This document shows positions 33,993-41,795 of a stretch of 64,000 nt of DNA, in pieces (position 1 is the first letter of the stretch; every line of letters starts with the position of its first letter). This DNA is from Streptomyces sp. R33 (GTDB lineage Bacteria > Actinomycetota > Actinomycetes > Streptomycetales > Streptomycetaceae): NCBI RefSeq assembly GCF_041200175.1, contig NZ_CP165727.1, positions 5,459,501 to 5,523,500 on the forward strand, given 5' to 3'. Under the pieces are notes generated by a model. It had not been told where the DNA came from and searched no databases. It saw only the letters and a list, made by a program, of their open reading frames with translations. A program made the position numbers and the translations under genes.

Positions 33993-34535
33993 CTACCCCT
34001 CGTACGTCTCCACCAGCGGCGGATGCCCGTTCCAGGTGCAGAAGACCGACATCTCCCGGCCCGCCTTGGTGAAGGTGACCCGGATCCAGTACGGCTGCTT
34101 CCACACCTGCATCTGCCAGCCGGCGTCCGGCGTCGCCGAGACCAGCTCGGCCGAGGACGTTCCGAGGTCGAAGACCACCCGGCCACCCGTGACCGGGTAG
34201 GCCTTCACCTTGCCCGGATCCCCGCCGCCGCCCTGCTGCTCCTCCGGGCGCGGGCTCGGCGGGGCCGCCTTCTGCGGGGGCTTCGCGGAGGAGGCGCCGG
34301 CGGAGGGCGATGCCGACGGGGAGGCAGACGGGGACGGGGAGTCCGGGGCCGGTTCGGGCGACGGCGCCGCCGCACGGTGCGTCGAGGAGGACAGCGGCTG
34401 CGTGGTCAGCGGCACCGCCAGCGGCGGATCGTAGGCCGTTCCGGACATGACGGTGTGCACGCCCCACCAGGACAGCGTCACCGCCGCCCCGGTCGCCAGC
34501 GTCCAGGCGAGAGCATGAACAAGTCCTCGGTGCAT
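33993..34535 (-). CDS. Membrane-anchored exported protein, unknown function
   Basis: 180 residues. An N-terminal hydrophobic segment (about 8-26) is followed by a Pro/Ser linker (about 45-90) and a compact C-terminal domain (about 100-180: VKAYPVTGGRVVFDLGTSSAELVSATPDAGW, then YWIRVTFTK, FCTWNGHPPLVET). The start ATG at 34535 has a weak ribosome site. It converges on the cold-shock gene with 7 nt between. I do not recognise the family. Confidence 0.65.
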   Translation of the reverse strand: MHRGLVHALAWTLATGAAVTLSWWGVHTVMSGTAYDPPLAVPLTTQPLSSSTHRAAAPSPEPAPDSPSPSASPSASPSAGASSAKPPQKAAPPSPRPEEQQGGGGDPGKVKAYPVTGGRVVFDLGTSSAELVSATPDAGWQMQVWKQPYWIRVTFTKAGREMSVFCTWNGHPPLVETYEG

Positions 34536-34614
34536 CAGGGCACATACTGCACCACTCGCCCCAGAGGCGTCCCGACACCCCGCGTGGTCCCCCGAATGGA
34601 CTACGGTGCCGCCC

Positions 34615-35304
34615 ATGGCAAGTGTGCTCGTGGTCGAGGACGACCAGTTCGTACGTTCCGCCCTGATCCGGCACCTGACCGAGGCCTCGCACACCGTGCG
34701 GAGCGTCGGTACGGCCCTCGAGGCGCTGCGCGAGGTCGCCCACCACCGGTTCGACGTGGTCATCCTCGACCTCGGGCTGCCCGACCTCGACGGGTCGGAG
34801 GCGCTGAAGATGCTGCGCGGCATCACCGACGTACCGGTGATCATCGCCACCGCACGCGACGACGAGGCCGAGATCGTCCGGCTCCTCAACGACGGCGCCG
34901 ACGACTACCTGACCAAACCCTTCTCCGTGGAGCACCTCTCCGCCCGGATGTCCGCCGTCCTGCGCCGCGCCCGCGCCGCCGTCGGGGCCGAGCCGCCCTC
35001 GCGGGTCCTGCGGGTGGGCGGGCTGGCCATCGACCCGCTGCGGCGGCAGGCCGAGCTGGACGGGGCCGTGCTGGACCTGACCCGGCGGGAGTTCGACCTG
35101 CTGGCCTTCCTGGCGGGGCGGCCCGGGGTGGTCGTGGCCCGGCGCGAGCTGCTCGCCGAGGTCTGGCAGCAGTCGTACGGGGACGACCAGACCATCGACG
35201 TGCACCTGTCCTGGCTGCGCCGCAAACTGGGTGAGACGGCAGCCAACCCCCGCTATCTGCACACCCTGCGGGGGGTCGGCGTCAAGCTGGAGCCGCCCAG
35301 GTGA
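34615..35304 (+). CDS. OmpR/PhoB-family response regulator
   Basis: 229 residues. Receiver domain 1 to about 117: VLVVEDDQF with the acidic pair, phosphoacceptor Asp in VVILDLGLPD, Thr in IIATARDD and Lys in YLTKPF. The winged-helix DNA-binding domain runs from about 130 (LRVGGLAIDPLRRQAELDGAVLDLTRREFDLLAFLA) to TLRGVGVKLEPP. It works with the histidine kinase encoded downstream. ATG at 34615 preferred over an in-frame GTG 9 nt earlier. Confidence 0.93.
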   Translation: MASVLVVEDDQFVRSALIRHLTEASHTVRSVGTALEALREVAHHRFDVVILDLGLPDLDGSEALKMLRGITDVPVIIATARDDEAEIVRLLNDGADDYLTKPFSVEHLSARMSAVLRRARAAVGAEPPSRVLRVGGLAIDPLRRQAELDGAVLDLTRREFDLLAFLAGRPGVVVARRELLAEVWQQSYGDDQTIDVHLSWLRRKLGETAANPRYLHTLRGVGVKLEPPR

Positions 35305-35347
35305 GCGCGCGGGGGGCAGCGGGCGCGGCGGGCGCGGTGGGCGCGCG

Positions 35348-36733
35348 ATGAGATGGGCGCTGGTCAAGGTGTGCCTCGCGGTCACGGCCATGGTGGTCGT
35401 GGCCTTCGCCGTGCCGCTCGGGCTCGTCGTCCAGGAGATGGCCAGCGACCGGGCCTTCTCCAACGCCGAGCGGCAGGCGGCCACCATCGGGCCGACCCTG
35501 TCCATCACCACTGACCCGGTGCAGCTGCGCAAGGCCGTGGAGTCCACGCAGATGGGCGCGGCCCAGCGGATGGCGGTCCACGTGCCGGCGATCGGCGGCA
35601 GCGCGCCGGTGGAGATCGGCACGGCCCGGGCGGGGTCGCACGCCGTGGCGGAGACCCGGCGGATGGGCCGGGCGATGACGACCCCGCTGGCCGGCGGGGG
35701 TTCGGCGCTGCTCCAGCCGACCGCCCTCGGGTCGGGGGACATCGCCGTCGTGGAGATCTTCGTACCGGAGAGCGAGGTCAGCAACGGCGTCGCGACGGCC
35801 TGGGTGGTCCTCGCGGGCGTCGGCCTGGCGCTGATCGTGGGCTCGGTGGCGGTCGCCGACCGGCTCGGCGCCCGGCTGGTACGGCCCGCCGAGCGGCTCG
35901 CGGACGCCGCGCACCAGCTGGGGGAGGGCCGGCTGGGGGCGCGGGTGCCGGAGGACGGGCCGAAGGAACTCCGCTCGGCGGCCGTCGCGTTCAACTCGAT
36001 GGCGGACCAGGTGGTGGAACTCCTCGCCAACGAGCGGGAGCTGGCCGCCGACCTCTCGCACCGGCTGCGGACGCCGCTGACGGTACTGCGGCTCAACACG
36101 GCCTCGCTCGGCGACGGGCCGGCCGCGGAGCAGACCCGGGCGGCGGTGGAGCAGCTGGAACGGGAGGTCGACACGATCATCCGTACGGCCCGTGAACAGC
36201 GCGCACCCGCGGCCGCCGCGGGCGGGGCCGGGGCGGGCTGCGACGCCTCCGAGGTGATCCGCGACCGGATGGACTTCTGGTCGGCACTGGCGGAGGACGA
36301 GGGGCGCGAGGTGCGGCTCGCCGGCGTGGACCGCACGGTAAGGCTCCCCGTCGCCCGGCCGGAGCTCGCGGCCGCCCTCGACGCCCTGCTCGGCAACGTG
36401 TTCCGGCACACCCCCGAGGGCACCCCGTTCGCGGTGGACGTCCACGACGCGGGGGACGCCGTCATCGTGCTCGTCTCGGACGCGGGCCCCGGCATCGCCG
36501 ATCCGGACGCGGCGCTGCGCCGCGGCAACGACGGCGGCCGGGACGGCTCGACGGGCCTCGGCCTTGACATCGTGCGCCGGGTCGCGGAATCGACGGGCGG
36601 CGACGTGCGGATCGGCCGTTCGATGCTCGGCGGGACCGAGGTCCGGGTGTGGATCGCCCTGGACGACCGGGCGCGGGGCGGTGCGGGCGGTGTGCGCACG
36701 CGCCGCGGCCGCCGCAAGCGGCGCGGCGGCTGA
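35348..36733 (+). CDS. Sensor histidine kinase
   Basis: 461 residues, membrane-bound partner of the upstream regulator. Two membrane spans (about 10-28 and 155-178) flank a ~125-residue extracytoplasmic sensor domain. HAMP (about 180-232), then H-box LSHRLRTPLT with the phosphorylated His. Later, LDALLGNVFRHTPEG is the N-box, VSDAGPGIADPD the D-box, and STGLGLDIVRRVAES the G-box. The ATG at 35348 follows the regulator stop by 43 nt. The signal is unknown. A Gly/Arg-rich tail ends the protein. Confidence 0.92.
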   Translation: MRWALVKVCLAVTAMVVVAFAVPLGLVVQEMASDRAFSNAERQAATIGPTLSITTDPVQLRKAVESTQMGAAQRMAVHVPAIGGSAPVEIGTARAGSHAVAETRRMGRAMTTPLAGGGSALLQPTALGSGDIAVVEIFVPESEVSNGVATAWVVLAGVGLALIVGSVAVADRLGARLVRPAERLADAAHQLGEGRLGARVPEDGPKELRSAAVAFNSMADQVVELLANERELAADLSHRLRTPLTVLRLNTASLGDGPAAEQTRAAVEQLEREVDTIIRTAREQRAPAAAAGGAGAGCDASEVIRDRMDFWSALAEDEGREVRLAGVDRTVRLPVARPELAAALDALLGNVFRHTPEGTPFAVDVHDAGDAVIVLVSDAGPGIADPDAALRRGNDGGRDGSTGLGLDIVRRVAESTGGDVRIGRSMLGGTEVRVWIALDDRARGGAGGVRTRRGRRKRRGG

Positions 36734-36843
36734 CGGGCGGTTGGCCGGTTCGCCGGTTCGCCCGCCTTCGCCCACGGAGGGCGCGGGCGGCATACCGTAC
36801 GGGGTGGTTGGTTGTCCTTCCCCCGAACGGAATGGAACTGGTC

Positions 36844-37518
36844 ATGCGCTACGCAGTCCTCGGCACCGGGATCGTCGGCCGTACGGTGGCCGGCCGCCTC
36901 GTCTCGCTCGGACACGAGGTGGTCATCGGCACCCGGGACCCCCGGGCGACCCTCGCCCGTACCGAGTACGCCGAATGGCAGGAGGCCCACCCACAGGTCG
37001 GCCTCGCCTCCTTCCCGGAAGCCGCCCGGCAGGGCGAGGTCCTGGTGAACGCCACCGGCGGGCAGGTCAGCGTCGCCGCCCTGACGGAGGCGGACGCCGC
37101 GCACCTGGACGGCAAGGTGCTGATCGACATCGCCAACCCGCTGGACTTCTCACAGGGGTTCCCGCCCACCCTGGACCCGGTGGACGACGACAGCCTGGGC
37201 GAGCTGCTGCAGCGGACCTTCCCGCGGCTGCGGGTGGTCAAGACGCTGAACACGATGAACTGCCAGATCATGGTCGACCCGGCGCGCGTGCCGGGCGAGC
37301 ACACCGTGTTCCTCTCGGGCGAGGACGCCGACGCCAAGAAGTCCGTACGCGAGCTGCTGTACTCCTTCGGCTGGCCGGAGGCGAGCGTGCTGGACCTCGG
37401 CGGCATCGAGACGGCCCGCGGCACCGAGATGCTGCTCCCCATCTGGCTCCGCCTGATGGGGACCCTCGGCCACACGGACTTCAACTTCCACATCCAGGGC
37501 GCGCAGCAGGGCGGCTGA
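36844..37518 (+). CDS. NADP-binding, F420-dependent NADP reductase-like oxidoreductase
   Basis: 224 residues. It opens with the dinucleotide-binding MRYAVLGTGIVGRTVAGRL, followed by VVIGTRDP (NADP phosphate-binding region). The later LVNATGGQ, VLIDIANPLDFSQGFPPTL and VVKTLNTMNCQIMVDP match the F420-dependent NADP reductase/NAD-binding group. The ATG at 36844 is used; an in-frame ATG at 36832 would add 4 residues. It may be a general NADP-dependent reductase. Confidence 0.8.
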   Translation: MRYAVLGTGIVGRTVAGRLVSLGHEVVIGTRDPRATLARTEYAEWQEAHPQVGLASFPEAARQGEVLVNATGGQVSVAALTEADAAHLDGKVLIDIANPLDFSQGFPPTLDPVDDDSLGELLQRTFPRLRVVKTLNTMNCQIMVDPARVPGEHTVFLSGEDADAKKSVRELLYSFGWPEASVLDLGGIETARGTEMLLPIWLRLMGTLGHTDFNFHIQGAQQGG

Positions 37519-37599
37519 CCTGCCCGTCCCGGATGGGCGCCGAGATGTTGCCGGTCCCGGTGGCCGCGCGGAGTGTGGGCCTGACGGAAGGAGTCAGGC

Positions 37600-37896
37600 A
37601 TGAGAGTCATGCTCCGGGCCCACTTGGACACGGCGGCCACGAACGAGGGCATCAAGAGCGGCGCCCTGCAGCAGTCCATGAAGAAGCTCACGGACGCCAT
37701 CAAGCCGGAGGCCGCCTACTTCGGGCTCCACGAGGGCGTCAGGTCGTGCTGGATGGTCTTCGACCTCCAGGACAGCTCGCAGCTGCCGCCGCTGCTGGAG
37801 GACCTGTTCCTGCAGTTCAACGCCGAGATCGAGGTCGGTCCGGTGATGAACACCGAGGACCTGGCGAAGGGTCTCGGGGCGATGAAGTCCTCGTAG
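37600..37896 (+). CDS. Hypothetical small protein (ferredoxin-like-fold candidate)
   Basis: 98 residues. It begins MRVMLRAHLDTAATNEGIKSGAL, with alternating strands and helices (AAYFGLHEGVRSCWMVFDLQD). It resembles small muconolactone-isomerase-like domain proteins of unknown function. GGAAGGAGT precedes the ATG. Its last 80 nt overlap the 3' end of the convergent MFS gene. Confidence 0.7.
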   Translation: MRVMLRAHLDTAATNEGIKSGALQQSMKKLTDAIKPEAAYFGLHEGVRSCWMVFDLQDSSQLPPLLEDLFLQFNAEIEVGPVMNTEDLAKGLGAMKSS

Positions 37897-39115
37897 GGCG
37901 GGGCGGCAGCCCCCGTACCCCGCCCCGCCCCCGGCCGGCGGCCGCCCACGCGAGCACCGCGGAGGCGGCCGCCGCCGCGCACGACACGGCGAACGCGGCC
38001 CGGTGGCCGTGTGCCGCCGCCAGCGGTCCGGCGGCCGCGGCGGCCAGGGCCTGACCGACGATCAGGCCGCTGCCGACCACGGTCATGGCCTCGCCCCTCC
38101 GCTGCGCCGGGCCCGCCCGCTCGACGAGCCCGAACAGCGCGATGAGGTGCGGGGCCACGGCCAGCCCGATCCCGGCGACGGCCAAGGCGGCGCCGGGCAG
38201 TCCCGACACGGCGAGCAGCGGCAGCGTGAGCAGCGCCTGGACGCCGATGGTCCGGCGCAGCCGTACGCCCAGGTCCGCGGACCCGGGGCGGGCGACCGTC
38301 ACGAAGCCGGCGATCGAGCTGGTCACGGCCATGGCCGCCCACGCCAGCCCGGCCGCTCCCGGCTCGCCCAGCGACTGGGCGAGCGCGTTGACCCCGGTGT
38401 TGGCCCCGCTCCACGCGGCGCCCTGCAGCACGGCCATCGTGCACAGCAGCACGAGCTCCGGCGACCACAGTCGTACGTCGGCACGAGCATCGGCATCCGG
38501 TGCGCCGAGGGGGCCGGGCGCGGTCGGGTGGACGGCGAACAGGGTCCCGAAGAGCAGGATCAGCCCGGCGGCGAGCACGAGCGCGGAGGCCGGGTGCACG
38601 GTCACGGCCAGGATCCCGGCGAGCGCGGGCCCGACCACGAACCCGAGCTCGTCGAGGGTGGTGTCGAAGGACAGGGCCGTACCGACCAGGGCCTCGTCCT
38701 CGCCCGCCAGGTGCGCCCAGCGGGCCCGGGCCAGCGGGCCGACCTGCGGCACGGTGAGCCCGGCGGCGACGGCGAGGGCCGTCCGGGCGGGCAGCGGCAG
38801 CCCGGCCAGGACGGCCGCGACGAGGGCGGCCAGGACGGCGGCGTTCGCGACGCAGGCGACGAGGAGCACGGGGCGGTGGCCGCGCCGGTCGGCGAGGCGG
38901 CCGATGACCGGGCCGCCGAGGGCCTGGCCGAGCCAGAGGGCGGCCGCGACGGTGCCGGCGTCGCCGATGCCGTCGCGTTCGTTGATGAGCAGGAGCGTCC
39001 CGATGGGGCACAGCGCGGCGGGCAGCCGCGCGAGGAACGCGTAGACGGGCAGGGCGCTGCCGCCGAGTGCGAAGACTCCGCGGAAGCCGCCGGGGGCGGC
39101 GTCGGATCCGGACAC
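37817..39115 (-). CDS. MFS transporter (drug/metabolite efflux-like)
   Basis: 432 residues with about 12 membrane helices. The cytoplasmic loop motif between helices 2 and 3 is GRLADRRGHRPVL (MFS motif A). GTG at 39115 has a GGAGG 7 nt upstream; the open frame extends further without support. The C-terminal 30 residues are Arg/Pro/Ser-rich and overlap the downstream convergent gene, so they may be poorly conserved. Substrate unknown. It is read in the same direction as the MarR gene, 132 nt downstream of it. Confidence 0.83.
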   Translation of the reverse strand: MSGSDAAPGGFRGVFALGGSALPVYAFLARLPAALCPIGTLLLINERDGIGDAGTVAAALWLGQALGGPVIGRLADRRGHRPVLLVACVANAAVLAALVAAVLAGLPLPARTALAVAAGLTVPQVGPLARARWAHLAGEDEALVGTALSFDTTLDELGFVVGPALAGILAVTVHPASALVLAAGLILLFGTLFAVHPTAPGPLGAPDADARADVRLWSPELVLLCTMAVLQGAAWSGANTGVNALAQSLGEPGAAGLAWAAMAVTSSIAGFVTVARPGSADLGVRLRRTIGVQALLTLPLLAVSGLPGAALAVAGIGLAVAPHLIALFGLVERAGPAQRRGEAMTVVGSGLIVGQALAAAAAGPLAAAHGHRAAFAVSCAAAAASAVLAWAAAGRGRGGVRGLPPRPTRTSSPRDPSPGPRCSSPDRPRSRR

Positions 39116-39247
39116 GGACAACCTCCATCCGCACGCCGACCCTCCCGTGTCTCCGGCGCGCACCGTTGCCCGTGAGCAGGACCGTAGCCGCGGAATGCGG
39201 GCTTCGGGAGTCCCGCGTGCTCGCCCTGGCGAGGTGGGGCCCGGAGG

Positions 39248-39751
39248 TCAGCCGCCGGAGTTGAGGCGCTGGGCCTGGGACCGGCCGACCTCGGCGGCGC
39301 GGTGCAGGTAGTCGGCGATGACCGCGAGTTCGGAGTCGGAGTAGCTCTCCAGGACCGCGCCGAAGGCCCGGCCCGGGGTCTCCCACGCCTCGCCGATGCG
39401 CCGGCGCGCCCCGGGGGCGAGGGAGACGAGGGAGCGGCGGCGGTCGTGGGGGTCGGCGTGCCGCTCTACGACGCCGGCCTTGACCAGCCGGTCGACGAGG
39501 CGGGTGGCGGACCCTGAGGTCAGGCCGGTGAGGCGGGCGATGTCGCCGGTGCTCACGGGGCCGGGCTCCATGTCGAGGAGGGCGACGCACTGCATGTCGG
39601 TGGGGTGCAGCCCGACGTGGTCGGCCATGGCCTGGTTGAAGAGCGAGTAGTCGGCGTAGTGGCGCTGGCTCTCGGTGACGATGCGCGTGAGCAGTTCGGC
39701 GCGGCTCCACTCGGCACGCGTGTCACTCGAACGAGGGGAATCGGTTGACAT
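39248..39751 (-). CDS. MarR-family transcriptional regulator
   Basis: 167 residues with a winged helix (about 45-130): VSTGDIARLTGLTSGSATRLVDRLVKAGVVERHADPHDRRRSLVSL read as successive elements, ending with the typical DxRRxxV wing. It is divergent from a NmrA-type gene, and a perfect TCTGCG/CGCAGA palindrome lies between the two starts. This is the usual arrangement for a MarR repressor of itself and its neighbour. ATG at 39751 with GGAGA upstream; an in-frame ATG at 39763 overlaps that site. Confidence 0.87.
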   Translation of the reverse strand: MSTDSPRSSDTRAEWSRAELLTRIVTESQRHYADYSLFNQAMADHVGLHPTDMQCVALLDMEPGPVSTGDIARLTGLTSGSATRLVDRLVKAGVVERHADPHDRRRSLVSLAPGARRRIGEAWETPGRAFGAVLESYSDSELAVIADYLHRAAEVGRSQAQRLNSGG

Positions 39752-39775
39752 CGGCTTCTCCATGCCTGAAATTTA

Positions 39776-39790
39776 TCTGCGTGACGCAGA
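39776..39790. promoter_or_regulatory. Perfect palindromic operator, probably for the MarR regulator
   Basis: TCTGCG and CGCAGA arms around a TGA centre (15 bp), 25 nt upstream of the MarR start and 149 nt upstream of the NmrA start. It probably lies in the MarR promoter. Confidence 0.65.
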
Positions 39791-39849
39791 ATATTGATCG
39801 TGCAGAATCTGTGCCACGTACTCATCCTAGCGTGGGCTGCACGCCAGGA

Positions 39850-39933
39850 CAGCAACAAGACCAGCAAGAAGACCAGCAACAAGACGAGCAAGAAGACCAG
39901 CAAGAGAACTGCAACCAGAACAGGAACAGAAAC
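39850..39933 (+). repeat. Seven tandem 12-nt units in the leader of the NmrA-type gene
   Basis: Consensus CAGCAANAAGAC; units 1-4 are near-perfect and units 5-7 degenerate toward the start codon at 39939. No typical ribosome site is present between the repeat and the ATG. Confidence 0.85.
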
Positions 39934-39938
39934 CCGCC

Positions 39939-40760
39939 ATGTCGATCCTCGTCACCGGTGCCCGCGGCGCCGTCGCCCGCGGCCTCGTCCCCCTCCTCGC
40001 CGCCCGCGGCATCCCCCACCGCCTCGCCTCCCGCGAGCCGGATACGCCCCATGCCGTCCACTGCGACCTCACCGATCCGTCGACCTTTCCCGGCGCCCTG
40101 GCCGGCGTCCGGTCCGTCTTCCTCTATGCCGAGGCCGCCGCCATCGGCGCCTTCGTCAAGGAGGCCGTCAGCGCCGGAGTCGAGCACGTCGTGCTCCTGT
40201 CCTCCTCCTCGGTGCTCGGCCCCGCCGCCGCCGAGAGCCCGTTGTCCGCCTCGCATCTCGCCGTCGAGGAGGCCCTGCTGGCCTCCCCGCTGCGCACCAC
40301 CCTGCTGCGTCCTGGCGCGTTCGCGAGCAACGCCCTCGGCTGGGCCTGGTCGCTGAAGTCCGGCCGCGCGGTGCAGCTGCCCTACCCGGGCGCCCACTGC
40401 GACCCGGTCCATGAGGCCGACCTCGCCGAGGCCGCCTTCGCCGTCCTCACCGACCCCGCCCTCGGTGGCCGCGCGTACCACCTGACCGGCCCGCACTCCC
40501 TGACCTTCGCGACCCAACTGGCCATACTCGGCGGGGTGCTCGGTGCCCCCGTGCCCTTCGAGTCCGTCACCGCCGAGCAGTGGAAGTCCGGGGTCGAGGG
40601 CTACATACCCGGCCCCTATGCCGATGCGCTCCTCGACTACTGGGCCGCGAGCGACGGTCTCCCGGTCGAGATCACCGACGCCGTCGAGCGCCTCACCGGC
40701 CACCCGGCCCGCTCCTTCGAAACCTGGGCCGAGGACCACGCGGCCGCTTTCCACGCCTGA
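39939..40760 (+). CDS. NmrA-like NAD(P)-binding protein (SDR superfamily)
   Basis: 273 residues. It starts MSILVTGARGAVARGLVPLLAARG (nucleotide loop, variant TGxxGxxxxG). VFLYAEAAAIGAFVKEAVSAGVEHVVLLSSSSVLG and LRTTLLRPGAFASNALGWAW are the NmrA/atypical SDR core. The catalytic Tyr-x3-Lys is not evident, so it may sense NAD(P) rather than catalyse. Expression is probably controlled by the divergent MarR repressor. The protein's leader carries a 12-nt tandem repeat. Confidence 0.82.
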   Translation: MSILVTGARGAVARGLVPLLAARGIPHRLASREPDTPHAVHCDLTDPSTFPGALAGVRSVFLYAEAAAIGAFVKEAVSAGVEHVVLLSSSSVLGPAAAESPLSASHLAVEEALLASPLRTTLLRPGAFASNALGWAWSLKSGRAVQLPYPGAHCDPVHEADLAEAAFAVLTDPALGGRAYHLTGPHSLTFATQLAILGGVLGAPVPFESVTAEQWKSGVEGYIPGPYADALLDYWAASDGLPVEITDAVERLTGHPARSFETWAEDHAAAFHA

Positions 40761-40878
40761 CCGCCGCGGCCCTCTTCCGCGCGGGCCGGCGGCGGTGTTC
40801 CGGGCGGGAGTTCAGCCGGACCGTTCGGCGGTGGACCGGCGACAGCGCCCCGAAACGCAGCCAGAGCCCGGAAAACAC
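40761..40878. other. Short gap after the NmrA gene
   Basis: Pro/Arg-rich sequence with no supported gene, ending at the tRNA-His terminator hairpin. Confidence 0.4.
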
Positions 40879-40916
40879 AGAGGGCCCCGGTCCGCTTTCG
40901 CGGACCGGGGCCCTCT
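40879..40916. terminator. Bidirectional terminator between the NmrA-type gene and tRNA-His
   Basis: A perfect 17-bp stem: AGAGGGCCCCGGTCCGC (40879-40895) with GCGGACCGGGGCCCTCT (40900-40916), loop TTTC. Confidence 0.85.
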
Positions 40917-40921
40917 CGCAG

Positions 40922-40995
40922 GGTGAGTGACGGGACTTGAACCCGCGGCCACCTGGACCACAACCAGGTGCTCTACCAACTGAGCTACACCCACC
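40922..40995 (-). tRNA. tRNA-His(GUG)
   Basis: Minus-strand cloverleaf. Acceptor GTGGGTG pairs with CACTCAC; an extra 5' G(-1) at 40995 faces discriminator C at 40922, the hallmark of tRNA-His. The anticodon loop TTGTGGT carries GUG. The T-arm is GGTTCGAGTCC. CCA is not encoded. Confidence 0.94.
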
Positions 40996-40999
40996 ATGT

Positions 41000-41019
41000 C
41001 CGGTCGGAAAACCGACCGG
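41000..41019. repeat. Perfect 8-bp inverted repeat between orn and tRNA-His
   Basis: CCGGTCGG (41000-41007) with CCGACCGG (41012-41019), AAAA loop. It may act as an orn terminator or a tRNA promoter-proximal element on the minus strand. Confidence 0.5.
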
Positions 41020-41100
41020 CCGAAGAAAAGGGTACAGGGTCCGGGAGGGTGCTCGCGCCCTCCTTTTCCCCGACCCGTCTGCGGAGCGTCCTGCCGGGTC

Positions 41101-41703
41101 CTATTCGGCGGACAGGGTGTGCTTGGCGGCGATGGCCCGGGCGGTGTCCGAGTCGGGCCCGGGCTGCGGAACGAAGACCGCCTCCCGGTAGTAGCGCAGC
41201 TCGGCGATGGATTCCTTGATGTCCGCGAGCGCCCGGTGGTTGCCGGTCTTCGGCGGGCTGTTGAAGTAGGCCCGCGGGTACCAGCGGCGCGCCAGCTCCT
41301 TGACCGAGGACACGTCCACGATCCGGTAGTGCAGGTGGCTCTCCAGTGCGGGCATGTCACGCAGCAGGAAGCCGCGGTCGGTGCCGACCGAGTTCCCGCA
41401 GAGCGGAGCCTTGCGGGGCTCCTTCACGTGTTCCCGTACGTATGCCAGGACCTGCGCCTCGGCGTCCGCGAGGGTGATCCCGGCGGCCAGCTCGTCGAGC
41501 AGTCCTGAGGCGGTGTGCATCTCGCGCACCACGTCGGGCATGGTCTCCAGGGCCGCGTCCGGCGGGCGGATCACGAGGTCCACGCCTTCGCCGAGCACGT
41601 TGAGCTCCGAGTCGGTGACCAGTGCGGCCACCTCGATAAGTGCGTCGTCCGTCAACGAGAGCCCGGTCATCTCGCAGTCGATCCACACCATGCGATCGTT
41701 CAT
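41101..41703 (-). CDS. orn: Oligoribonuclease
   Basis: 200-residue 3'-to-5' exoribonuclease of the DEDDh family that degrades 2-5-nt RNAs and pGpG, the last step of c-di-GMP turnover. Motif Exo I is MVWIDCEMTGL (Asp9, Glu11), Exo II GNSVGTDRGFL and Exo III NHRALADIKESI with His and Asp. Length matches E. coli Orn plus a short tail. It sits immediately downstream of adpA in the same direction, the known Streptomyces adpA-ornA arrangement, but a strong terminator lies between, so it should have its own promoter. Confidence 0.96.
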   Translation of the reverse strand: MNDRMVWIDCEMTGLSLTDDALIEVAALVTDSELNVLGEGVDLVIRPPDAALETMPDVVREMHTASGLLDELAAGITLADAEAQVLAYVREHVKEPRKAPLCGNSVGTDRGFLLRDMPALESHLHYRIVDVSSVKELARRWYPRAYFNSPPKTGNHRALADIKESIAELRYYREAVFVPQPGPDSDTARAIAAKHTLSAE

Positions 41704-41729
41704 GCGGCCCAGCTTATGCGGATTACGCG

Positions 41730-41771
41730 GAAGGTCCCCCGCATCGGTGACGACCGATGCGGGGGACCTTC
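41730..41771 (-). terminator. Terminator after adpA
   Basis: A perfect 19-bp stem: 41730-41748 (GAAGGTCCCCCGCATCGGT) with 41753-41771, GACG loop. This separates adpA from orn. Confidence 0.85.
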
Positions 41772-41795
41772 GTCAGGCAGTGCCCGTCGCGGGAG

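Noticed and set aside
33871..37104. A >1000-codon open frame antisense to the two-component genes and others
   Set aside because: It spans several real genes on the other strand, has no conserved motif and an Arg/Ser/Pro-rich composition typical of frame shadows.
39553..39903. A minus-strand leader peptide with repeated Leu-Val-Phe runs over the 12-nt repeat
   Set aside because: It is the antisense of a repeat and overlaps the MarR gene in another frame; no ribosome site.
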